Part shown: positions 7,315-13,601 of the stretch, in pieces
Position numbering within the stretch: position 1 is the stretch's first letter
Layout: each line of letters begins with the position of its first letter
From: an uncultured Clostridia bacterium
Lineage (GTDB): Bacteria > Bacillota > Clostridia > Oscillospirales > Oscillospiraceae
DNA length: 15,884 nt
Assembly: GCA_937915065.1 (NCBI GenBank)
Contig: CALDMR010000118.1
Coordinates: 1 to 15,884 of the forward strand
Reading direction: 5' to 3'
Position numbers and translations under genes: made by a program
The notes under the pieces: generated by a model
Told to the model about the DNA's origin: nothing
The model's database searches: none
The model's input: only the letters and a program-made list of their open reading frames with translations

Positions 7315-7378
7315 CGCCGAAATCATCTGTTAGTGTGACGCCGCCGGGGGAAAATATGCACAAAATTTGCTTGTTCTG

Positions 7379-7406
7379 TGTATAAAATCCAAAGTTCCGG
7401 CCACAA
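7379..7406 (-). promoter_or_regulatory. Candidate promoter for rubrerythrin gene
   Basis: On the minus strand TTGTGG (complement of 7401-7406), a 16-base spacer and TATACA (complement of 7379-7384). This places the transcription start about 100 bases upstream of the start codon. The match is moderate. Confidence 0.4.
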
Positions 7407-7444
7407 TAGATGCATACTCAATACCCCGGAAGGAGGTGCGCACC

Positions 7445-7528
7445 ATGAAAAACAGCGAAAACAAGCAGAAGCAGCAGAACAGCCAGACCAATCAGAACGG
7501 CCAGAATCAGCAGAACAATCAGAAATAA
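7445..7528 (+). CDS. 27-residue Asn/Gln-rich small protein
   Basis: A micropeptide gene of unknown function. The start at 7445 is preceded by GGAAGGAGGTG with 6-7 base spacing, as good a ribosome binding site as any in the window. The stop is TAA at 7526. After a short MKNSENKQK start the peptide is almost entirely Gln and Asn with a few Ser, Thr and Gly, carries a net positive charge, and has no hydrophobic residue after Met1. It has no signal peptide or membrane segment and is expected to be disordered and soluble. A hairpin terminator follows 22 bases after the stop. Short Asn/Gln-rich peptides of this look occur in related Clostridia and may be spore-associated, but that is recollection, not shown here. 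No confident promoter is seen. Confidence 0.65.
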   Translation: MKNSENKQKQQNSQTNQNGQNQQNNQK

Positions 7529-7550
7529 AGTATCCTCTCTCTCAATCCGC

Positions 7551-7583
7551 GAAGGGCCGGCAGCATTCAGCTGCCGGCCCTTC
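7551..7583 (+). terminator. Hairpin terminator after micropeptide gene
   Basis: A perfect 14-bp GC-rich stem (7551-7564 with 7570-7583) with an ATTCA loop. The following bases are TTGATG, so the U tract is almost absent; these bases instead form the -35 element of the next promoter. Confidence 0.7.
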
Positions 7584-7612
7584 TTGATGCCTGCGGACGG
7601 ATGTGATATGAT
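7584..7612 (+). promoter_or_regulatory. Promoter of the phosphodiesterase gene
   Basis: TTGATG (7584-7589), a 17-base spacer and TATGAT (7607-7612), with TGA directly before it as an extended -10. It abuts the preceding terminator stem without a gap. Confidence 0.75.
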
Positions 7613-7645
7613 ACTGTTACTAAAAATAACGCGAGGTGTTGCTGG

Positions 7646-8131
7646 ATGAAAATTCTGGTGCTTTCCGATTCCCACGGAAATGTGGACAACATGGTACAGG
7701 CGGTGGAACAAACCCGGCCAAATCAGATTTTTCATCTGGGCGACGTGATGCGGGACGGCGAAAAACTGCACTGCCTTTTTCCCGAGATCCCCCTGGAGCA
7801 GGTGCCGGGTAACTGCGACTACGCCGCCTTTGAAAAAACCGAAAAGCTGTTGTTCATCGAAGACAAGCGCGTGCTGCTGTGCCACGGTCACACGCTCCAT
7901 GTAAAAGAAGGCCTGCTCACCGCCCTGTATGCCGCCATGGAGCAAAGGGCTGATGTATTCCTTTTCGGCCACACCCACCGAATTTTTTCAGAGACCCGCA
8001 ACGGCGTAGCCATGCTCAATCCTGGCAGCATCGGCGACGCCCGCTACCCCACCTATGGCCTGCTGGAGATTGCCGGCGGCAAGATCTCCATCACCACCGT
8101 TCCGCTGAACGGATACCCTTCCAGCCAATAA
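7646..8131 (+). CDS. YfcE/MJ0936-family metallophosphoesterase (phosphodiesterase)
   Basis: A small cytoplasmic two-metal phosphodiesterase of 161 residues. The family hydrolyses model phosphodiesters and its natural substrate is mostly unknown. All metal-site motifs are visible: D8-x-H10 (SDSHGN), GD at 32-33 (HLGD), GN at 55-56 (GNCD), H80-G-H82, and GHTH at 108-111, followed by LNPGSI, typical of YfcE. There is no signal peptide or extra domain. The ATG at 7646 follows GCGAGGTG with 8-base spacing. It is monocistronic, with its own promoter and a terminator shared with the convergent deacetylase-like gene. Confidence 0.93.
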   Translation: MKILVLSDSHGNVDNMVQAVEQTRPNQIFHLGDVMRDGEKLHCLFPEIPLEQVPGNCDYAAFEKTEKLLFIEDKRVLLCHGHTLHVKEGLLTALYAAMEQRADVFLFGHTHRIFSETRNGVAMLNPGSIGDARYPTYGLLEIAGGKISITTVPLNGYPSSQ

Positions 8132-8146
8132 GCCACCATAAAAACA

Positions 8147-8188
8147 GCAGGGAACAGCCTTTCAATGGCTGCTCCCTGCCGCTTTTTT
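8147..8188. terminator. Bidirectional terminator between convergent genes
   Basis: A 13-position stem (8147-8159 with 8167-8179, one A/C mismatch) with a 7-base loop. Six T residues follow on the plus strand, and a run of five T residues (complement of 8140-8144) follows on the minus strand, so it can end transcripts from both the phosphodiesterase gene and the deacetylase-like gene. Confidence 0.88.
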
Positions 8189-8189
8189 A

Positions 8190-9479
8190 TTATTCTCCAA
8201 AATCATAGTCCCGCTGGGGGCGCACAGACAGATCGATCACCTCTTTGGCGTCATAAAACTGCAAATAGCGGTGGCGCTGCCAACGCAGCGTGGTACCGTC
8301 GGGATGCAGGCGGTCGCAAATGACCGCACAGATGTCCGGCTTGATTTTACTGTAAGACTCCGTTCCCACCGACGCAAACACGCGAAATCCCTGGCTCTGC
8401 AAATACCGGAATACCGGCCCCGTTTGCTGGACATCATTGCCGTCGGGCCGCGCGCCATGGGGGTAGATCATCAGTCGCGTCTCCCCCACCAGGGAGCCCA
8501 CCTCGGCAAACCAGCGCTCGGTATCGGCCTTCACCACATCCAAGCTTTTCCCGGCCAGATTGATGTGGCCCCAGGTGTGGGAACCAAAGTACCATCCTGT
8601 CTCCTTCAATCGGGCCACTACCGGTTTGACGGCCTCAATCTCCCGCTGACGGTTCTCTTCAAAGGCGGCGCTGTTGTCCTCCTTCGCGGTGTTGGTGCGG
8701 TAACCGAGAATTCCTTCATAGCCCGTCAGACACAGGCAGCCCTTCACACCATTTAGGGAAAAATCCGGATGGGCGCGCACAAACTGATCCAAAATCGTGA
8801 TCGCATCCTGATCCTGGGAGATCACATCATCACCGGCAGGATCCTTGCTGTAACTCCACAGATCTCCATCCTCGCCCAGGATCAGCTTCCAGGTAAAGCC
8901 GTTGCCCTGCATATACTCATAATAATTCACATCGTCATAGGACAGGATCAGGGGCTTCTTGCCCTCCGGCAGCATCAGGGTATTGCGCACCATCACTGCC
9001 TGCCCGTCTCCATCAGTCACTTCAGACCAGACATCGTTCATGTTGACCAGGATATAGCCCTTTTCATACAGGCTGTTGAGGATCCGGTTGTATTCCTCCA
9101 CGGTGATCATCCAGTCATCGATCCCGTTGGCCTGGCTGTCGCCGTCAAAGGCCTGCTCGGGATAACACACCAGCGGATGGAAAAAGAGATGCTCCACCAC
9201 CTGCTGAGGCCCCCATTCCTGGGTCAGCTCTTCCGGCGACCAATAGGTGCGCACAGCCTCCTCCGGATCCAGCGCCTCTGTAACAGGTTCCTGCTCCCCT
9301 TCCGGCATCTGGGCGTCTTCTCCCGCAGACGGTGCGGTTGTCGGCTGGCCGCAGGCCGCCATTCCCAAGGCCAGCAACAGCGCCAGGCCGGCAGCCGGCC
9401 AACGCATTCCACTTCTCACAGCGATCCCCCCATCACTCCGGCAGACATCCCGGCCGGAATTTTCTTTCTCCTTCATCAT
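8190..9479 (-). CDS. Polysaccharide deacetylase-like (NodB-fold) lipoprotein
   Basis: Predicted membrane-anchored esterase that may remove acetyl groups from peptidoglycan or other surface glycan. The hydrophobic segment at about 27-42 ends in GMAAC, with C43 as the lipid-bearing residue; an acidic linker follows. NodB motif 1 is SYDDVNYY (D182 and D183, where classic enzymes have TFDDG). Motif 2 is intact: H301-x3-H305 in SHTWGH. Motif 3 may be YPHG (339-342). A roughly 115-residue stretch separates motifs 1 and 2, longer than in simple NodB enzymes. The start is uncertain: the ATG at 9479 has no ribosome binding site before it, and AAGGAG lies inside the first codons. A GTG at 9419 or the ATG at 9407 would give a more normal signal peptide. 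Activity is unproven given the altered motif 1. Confidence 0.82.
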   Translation of the reverse strand: MMKEKENSGRDVCRSDGGIAVRSGMRWPAAGLALLLALGMAACGQPTTAPSAGEDAQMPEGEQEPVTEALDPEEAVRTYWSPEELTQEWGPQQVVEHLFFHPLVCYPEQAFDGDSQANGIDDWMITVEEYNRILNSLYEKGYILVNMNDVWSEVTDGDGQAVMVRNTLMLPEGKKPLILSYDDVNYYEYMQGNGFTWKLILGEDGDLWSYSKDPAGDDVISQDQDAITILDQFVRAHPDFSLNGVKGCLCLTGYEGILGYRTNTAKEDNSAAFEENRQREIEAVKPVVARLKETGWYFGSHTWGHINLAGKSLDVVKADTERWFAEVGSLVGETRLMIYPHGARPDGNDVQQTGPVFRYLQSQGFRVFASVGTESYSKIKPDICAVICDRLHPDGTTLRWQRHRYLQFYDAKEVIDLSVRPQRDYDFGE

Positions 9480-9527
9480 ACAGGAAATCCGACAAAAAGC
9501 ATCTCAAAGCCGTTACAAATCCATTAC

Positions 9528-9568
9528 AAAACACCGCCGGGCAGGTTCTCCCCTGCCCGGCGGTGTTT
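9528..9568 (-). terminator. Intrinsic terminator of glmS
   Basis: A perfect 17-bp stem (9529-9545 with 9552-9568, AAACACCGCCGGGCAGG and its complement) with a six-base loop. On the minus strand it follows the glmS stop by 26 bases and ends in TTTTG. It lies between glmS and the deacetylase-like gene, so the two are separate units. Confidence 0.85.
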
Positions 9569-9594
9569 ACTCATATACAGATAAACGACGTTCT

Positions 9595-11433
9595 TTACTC
9601 CACAGTCACACTTTTTGCCAGGTTCCGCGGCTTGTCAATATCACAGCCGCGCTGGAGGGCCACATAGTAGGCAAACAGCTGCAGCGGAACCACACCCAAG
9701 GACGGCTGCACCACCGGATGGGTTTCGGGAATGGCCAGCACTCCATCCGCTGTTTTTTCCATTCTCTCGCAGAAGGGTTCGGTTGTCACTGCCAGCACCT
9801 CTGCGCCGCGGGCCTTGACCTCCACCACATTGCTCATTCCCTTATCCATCAGCGGCTGGTAGGTGGCCAGCGCCACCACCAGCGTCCCCGGTTCAATCAG
9901 CGAAATCGTGCCGTGCTTCAATTCGCCGGAGGCATAGGACTCCGAGTGGATATAACTGATCTCTTTCAGCTTCAGCGAACCCTCCATGCCCATGGCGTAA
10001 TCCAGATTCCGTCCGATGAAAAAGATGGAGCTATGATTAAAATAGCGGGACGCAAAATACTGAATGTCCTCCACACGCTCCAGCACCCGTTCCATTTTTT
10101 CCGGCAGCGCCAGCAGCTCGCCCACGATCGTTCCATACTCTTTCCGGGTCACTGCCCCCAGCGCATCCGCCAAATAAAGGCCCACCAGGTTCATCAGCGC
10201 CAGCTGGGTAGAATACGCTTTGGTCGTGGCTACGGCAATCTCCGGGCCGGCCCAGGTATAGAGCACATCGTCTGCCTCCCGGGCAATGGAGGATCCCACC
10301 ACATTAACAATGGCTAACGTGCGGCCGCCCAGACGCTTGGCCTCCCGCATGGCTGCCATAGTGTCCAAAGTCTCGCCGGACTGGCTGATCACCACCACCA
10401 GGGTATGCTCGTCCACCAGGGGACTGCTGTAGCGGAATTCAGAGGCCAGACAGACCTCCACCGGACGGCGCATCAGCCGTTCCCAGTTATATTTGCTGAC
10501 CATGCCCACATGATACGAAGAACCGCAGGCAACAATAAAAATCCGCGAAAACTGCCGGATCTCCTCGGCCGGCAGCGAAATATCGTCCAGCACCACGCGG
10601 CCGGCACGGATCCGCGGCGACACAGTCTTCCGAATGGCCTCCGGCTGCTCAAAAATCTCCTTGAGCATAAAATGGGGGTAGCCGCCCTTCTCTGCGGCAG
10701 ACACATCCCAATCCACCGTACTGTGCTTCTTTTTCACGGGGAGCATCTCATCGTCAAAGATATCCACGCTGTCCGCCGTCAGCACGGCAATTTCTCCATC
10801 CTCCATGTAAACCACGTCCCGGGTATGCTTGATGATGGCCGTCACATCGGAAGCAATGAAGTTGCCGTTTTCCCCATAGCCCAAAATCAGGGGGCTGTCC
10901 TTGCGGGCAGCGATCAGCGCATTGGGATAATCAGCGCAGATAATGCCCAGAGCATAGGAGCCCTGGATGCGGCGCAGCACACGGCCCACAGCCTCCAGCA
11001 TATTATGGCACTCGTTATAGTGAAACTCCAGCAGCTGGGCCACCACTTCGCTATCCGTATCTGATGTAAAGGTTACGCCCTGGCGCAGCAGATGTTCCTT
11101 GATCTCCATATAATTTTCAATAATCCCGTTGTGTACCAGAGCAATCCGGCCGTTTTCACTCACATGGGGATGGGCATTGGCGTCATTGGGCTCGCCGTGG
11201 GTAGCCCAGCGGGTGTGGCCGATTCCCAGGCATCCCTCCAGATCAGCTCCGTTATGGGTCAAATCCCGCAGGGCCTGCAGGCGGCCCTTGGTTTTTTTGA
11301 TCTGCAGGCCGCGCGCCTCTGCGCGCACTGCCACACCGGCGGAATCATATCCGCGGTATTCCATGCGTTCCAAAGCGTCCAACAAAATGGGCGCCGCCTC
11401 TTCTCTTCCGACAAAACCAACAATACCACACAT
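9595..11433 (-). CDS. glmS: Glutamine--fructose-6-phosphate aminotransferase (isomerizing)
   Basis: Makes glucosamine 6-phosphate from fructose 6-phosphate and glutamine, the first step toward UDP-GlcNAc and peptidoglycan; cytoplasmic. It has 612 residues, normal for the family. The N-terminal Ntn glutaminase domain starts MCGIVGFVG, with C2 as the nucleophile, and has HTRWATHG (73-80) and HNGIIENY (101-108). Two SIS sugar-isomerase domains follow, with CGSSYH, SQSGET and ATTKAYSTQ motifs. The C-terminus DKPRNLAKSVTVE is the canonical tail. The ATG at 11433 is fixed by C2; an AAAGGAG ribosome binding site is 13 bases away, a little far. The upstream space is under 100 bases and shows no glmS ribozyme core, so feedback control by that ribozyme is unlikely here. 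Confidence 0.98.
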   Translation of the reverse strand: MCGIVGFVGREEAAPILLDALERMEYRGYDSAGVAVRAEARGLQIKKTKGRLQALRDLTHNGADLEGCLGIGHTRWATHGEPNDANAHPHVSENGRIALVHNGIIENYMEIKEHLLRQGVTFTSDTDSEVVAQLLEFHYNECHNMLEAVGRVLRRIQGSYALGIICADYPNALIAARKDSPLILGYGENGNFIASDVTAIIKHTRDVVYMEDGEIAVLTADSVDIFDDEMLPVKKKHSTVDWDVSAAEKGGYPHFMLKEIFEQPEAIRKTVSPRIRAGRVVLDDISLPAEEIRQFSRIFIVACGSSYHVGMVSKYNWERLMRRPVEVCLASEFRYSSPLVDEHTLVVVISQSGETLDTMAAMREAKRLGGRTLAIVNVVGSSIAREADDVLYTWAGPEIAVATTKAYSTQLALMNLVGLYLADALGAVTRKEYGTIVGELLALPEKMERVLERVEDIQYFASRYFNHSSIFFIGRNLDYAMGMEGSLKLKEISYIHSESYASGELKHGTISLIEPGTLVVALATYQPLMDKGMSNVVEVKARGAEVLAVTTEPFCERMEKTADGVLAIPETHPVVQPSLGVVPLQLFAYYVALQRGCDIDKPRNLAKSVTVE

Positions 11434-11531
11434 AAATGCAACAAATCTCCTTTACAAAAAACAACATAGGTATATCAAGCATAAAGACCGGCGCCGCTGC
11501 AGATACTGAAAGGCGGAGGTGCCATTTTCAT

Positions 11532-12206
11532 ATGCTGACTGCGCTGATCCGTACCCTTATTCTTTATTTTCTGATCATGCTGGGCCTGCGCCTGATGGGC
11601 AAGCGGCAGATCGGCGAGCTGGAACCCTCAGAACTGGTGCTGGCGCTGCTGATCTCCGATCTGGCGGCAGTGCCCATGCAGGATTTCGGCATTCCGCTGC
11701 TCAACGGCGTGGTACCGATCCTGGCTCTGCTCTCCGTATCCATGATTCTCTCCGTACTCAATCTGAAAAGCATCCGCTTCCGCAACCTTATCTGCGGCAA
11801 CCCCACCGTCATTATTCGGGAAGGGCACATACTCCAAGCGGAAATGCGGCGTACCCGCTTAACCGTGGACGAGCTGATCGAAGACCTGCGCCAGCAGGGC
11901 GTGGTGGACTTGTCCACAGTGGAATACGCCGTTCTGGAAACCAACGGGCAGCTTTCCGTGCTGCTGTATCCGGAACATCAGCCTTTGACGCCCAAAACAG
12001 CTCAAAACAAAAAACTCCGAAGCAGCGGACTGCCCACCGTTATCATCAGCGACGGCAGGCTGCTGGAAAAAAATCTCCGCCGCCTGGGCCTGGATCAAAC
12101 CTGGCTCCAACACCGGTTGGCTGAAAACGGCCTCCCATCCGTAGCCGCCGTGTTTCTGATGCAGATAGGCCAGGACCATCAGCTGTATTACATTAAGAAG
12201 GAGTAA
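11532..12206 (+). CDS. DUF421 family membrane protein (YetF/YrbG type)
   Basis: A 224-residue integral membrane protein with unproven function. Three membrane helices are expected at about 3-19, 33-50 and 56-76. The hallmark motif is RLMGKRQIGELEPSELV, followed by LLISDLAAVPMQD. A cytoplasmic DUF421 domain follows (GNPTVIIREG at about 89-98, the TVDEL/LR region, and VEYAVLETNGQLSVLL at 130-145). A second short strand-rich segment from 168 (PTVIISDG) completes the domain. Relatives in Bacillus include YetF, YdfR and YdfS, some found in the spore membrane. The ATG at 11532 is 11 bases after GCGGAGGT; starts further upstream would add a hydrophilic stretch with no homology. Divergent from glmS and coupled to the next gene. 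Confidence 0.9.
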   Translation: MLTALIRTLILYFLIMLGLRLMGKRQIGELEPSELVLALLISDLAAVPMQDFGIPLLNGVVPILALLSVSMILSVLNLKSIRFRNLICGNPTVIIREGHILQAEMRRTRLTVDELIEDLRQQGVVDLSTVEYAVLETNGQLSVLLYPEHQPLTPKTAQNKKLRSSGLPTVIISDGRLLEKNLRRLGLDQTWLQHRLAENGLPSVAAVFLMQIGQDHQLYYIKKE

Positions 12207-12211
12207 CCGCC

Positions 12212-12592
12212 ATGAAGCCCTTTTTCATTGCCTGCCTGATCCTGTTTTCCCTGTTCACCGCAGGCGTTATGAACGCCCGCACCGTAAGCCAGCTGAGCAA
12301 TTCCATCGAGACCCAACTGTCCTATTCCCAAGCATCCGCCCAAAGGGGGCAATGGGGCGAAGTCGGCCACACGCTCCACGCCGCATCAGAGACCTGGCAG
12401 GAGCACAAAACCTACCTTCACGTCACTCTGGATCACGGCGAGATCGAAGAAACCGAAGCCCTCTTTGCCGAGGCCCGTCAATACGCCGCCCGGGAAGATG
12501 CAGACCGGTATTGCCTCTGCGCCGAGCGGCTGGCCGTACAGCTGGAACACCTGAAGGAAAGCCAAAAGATCAGCGTTCAGAACGTGCTGTAA
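12212..12592 (+). CDS. DUF4363 family protein
   Basis: A 126-residue protein with one N-terminal membrane segment (about 3-20) and a helical extracytoplasmic part. It matches the look of DUF4363: a Trp in the middle helix (the ETWQEHK segment, about 65-71), an LDHGEIEETE segment (77-86), and a C-terminal helix ending SVQNVL. Function unknown. Its AAGGAG ribosome binding site overlaps the end of the DUF421 gene and the start lies 6 bases after that stop, so the two form an operon. DUF421 and DUF4363 are paired in many Clostridia, suggesting one complex at the membrane; this is inferred from gene order. Confidence 0.85.
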   Translation: MKPFFIACLILFSLFTAGVMNARTVSQLSNSIETQLSYSQASAQRGQWGEVGHTLHAASETWQEHKTYLHVTLDHGEIEETEALFAEARQYAAREDADRYCLCAERLAVQLEHLKESQKISVQNVL

Positions 12593-12659
12593 TACCTTGA
12601 CAGAACTCCGGCAACAGTATACCACGCCCGGCACCGTGCAACAACAAAAAAATAGCGAC

Positions 12660-12710
12660 AAAAAATCGTCCCGTTGTCCCCTCTCCAGAGACAACAGGGC
12701 GATTTTCTTT
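12660..12710. terminator. Bidirectional terminator
   Basis: Stem 12662-12678 with 12690-12706 (17 positions, one mismatch and one G-U pair) and an 11-base loop. TTTTCTTT follows on the plus strand, and six T residues follow on the minus strand. It lies between the DUF4363 gene and the convergent two-component operon. Confidence 0.85.
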
Positions 12711-12734
12711 GTAACTGCGCAGAAAAATCCGCTC

Positions 12735-13601
12735 TCAGGGCGCTGCACCCTGGACAGGATTTTTTTCCGGATTGAATTCCAGAAGGCCCGTACCATCTTC
12801 GCGCACCGTTTGCTGCAGCAGATAGGAGTATCCTCCGAAATTGAAGCGGGCCGATTCCGTATTCTGTTTGGCTGGCAGCTGCTCATATTCCGTCATGGAA
12901 ACGCCCTGTAAATCGGCCAGCACAGAAAAACGCAGAGGATCTTCTGCCAACACAAATTCCGGATCCCCTATCACAGACAGGCCGTAAACCACTCCTGTTT
13001 CCTCGTCCAAAATCAGGGAAAAGGCGGTGTCAGAAGACAAGCCATAGGGTTCCCCGTCCCGCAGCGAACAGGAAACGCACAGCAGGGACATAGAGGAAAA
13101 GGGGTTGTTCGTGTCAGTCACTGTACAATAATCTACCTTAACGCTTTCCGCTGTTTTTTGATAGTGCAGCAGCAGATCGTTCCCAATCACTCCGTGATCC
13201 ACCAGCAGGTACAGCGCCTCATAGTAATAGTGGTAGAGATGTTCCGTAAAATTCTTATTGGGAAGCAGCGCCGGCCGGCCGCCGTTCTCCTCTCCGGTCT
13301 GCGGGTCTTCCTCCCCGCTGTCTAACCGCAAGGCCCGCACATCCACAGTAATGCCGCTGCCAGCATCGCCATAAAGGATCGTACCGCCGCCGGCACGGAT
13401 GCCGGAATCCCGCAGCAGCCGCAGCCTGGCCGAACCGCCAAGGCTGTAGTCGGTCACCAGCGCCGTTTTATCCACCGGTTCCTGGTAGAGGATTTCCATA
13501 TGATTACGGCTCCACTGCATCAGCATCAATTCCGGCAGGGATGCTGCAAATAAAACCGCCGCCACTGTCAAGACCGGCAGCAGCCAATACTTTCCTCTCA
13601 T
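12735..13601 (-). CDS. Membrane-anchored protein of unknown family in two-component operon
   Basis: A 288-residue protein that I do not recognise. Residues 7-28 form a membrane helix or uncleaved signal anchor after a short basic start, so the rest is expected outside the cell. No lipobox. Three cysteines (C159, C175, C178), a tyrosine cluster (HLYHYYYEALY, 121-131), a variable acidic insert at about 94-108, and beta-rich segments with repeated V-Y-G-L-S type turns (about 205-210). Its ATG overlaps the kinase stop (ATGA), with only the kinase's AAGGGGGTGG as ribosome binding site, so translation is coupled. The last gene of the operon. By position it may modulate the kinase sensor, as YycH and YycI do for WalK, but I see no sequence likeness to them. 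Confidence 0.75.
   Translation of the reverse strand: MRGKYWLLPVLTVAAVLFAASLPELMLMQWSRNHMEILYQEPVDKTALVTDYSLGGSARLRLLRDSGIRAGGGTILYGDAGSGITVDVRALRLDSGEEDPQTGEENGGRPALLPNKNFTEHLYHYYYEALYLLVDHGVIGNDLLLHYQKTAESVKVDYCTVTDTNNPFSSMSLLCVSCSLRDGEPYGLSSDTAFSLILDEETGVVYGLSVIGDPEFVLAEDPLRFSVLADLQGVSMTEYEQLPAKQNTESARFNFGGYSYLLQQTVREDGTGLLEFNPEKNPVQGAAP

Noticed and set aside
7401..7440. Sporulation sigma-factor promoter for the micropeptide gene
   Set aside because: GCATA and CATA-like strings occur but no pair matches a sigma-G, -E or -K consensus with proper spacing.
8769..10317. Plus-strand open frames of 271 and 356 codons
   Set aside because: They run across the deacetylase-like gene and glmS on the other strand and have no domain-like features.
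11434..11531. Possible glmS ribozyme upstream of glmS
   Set aside because: Fewer than 100 bases separate glmS from the divergent gene, and no ribozyme core (double pseudoknot with its conserved cleavage region) can be recognised.
11436..11531. N-terminal extension of the DUF421 protein by 32 residues
   Set aside because: The extension is polar and Arg-rich, lacks a ribosome binding site and precedes the natural hydrophobic start, MLTALIRTLI, which has GCGGAGGT upstream.
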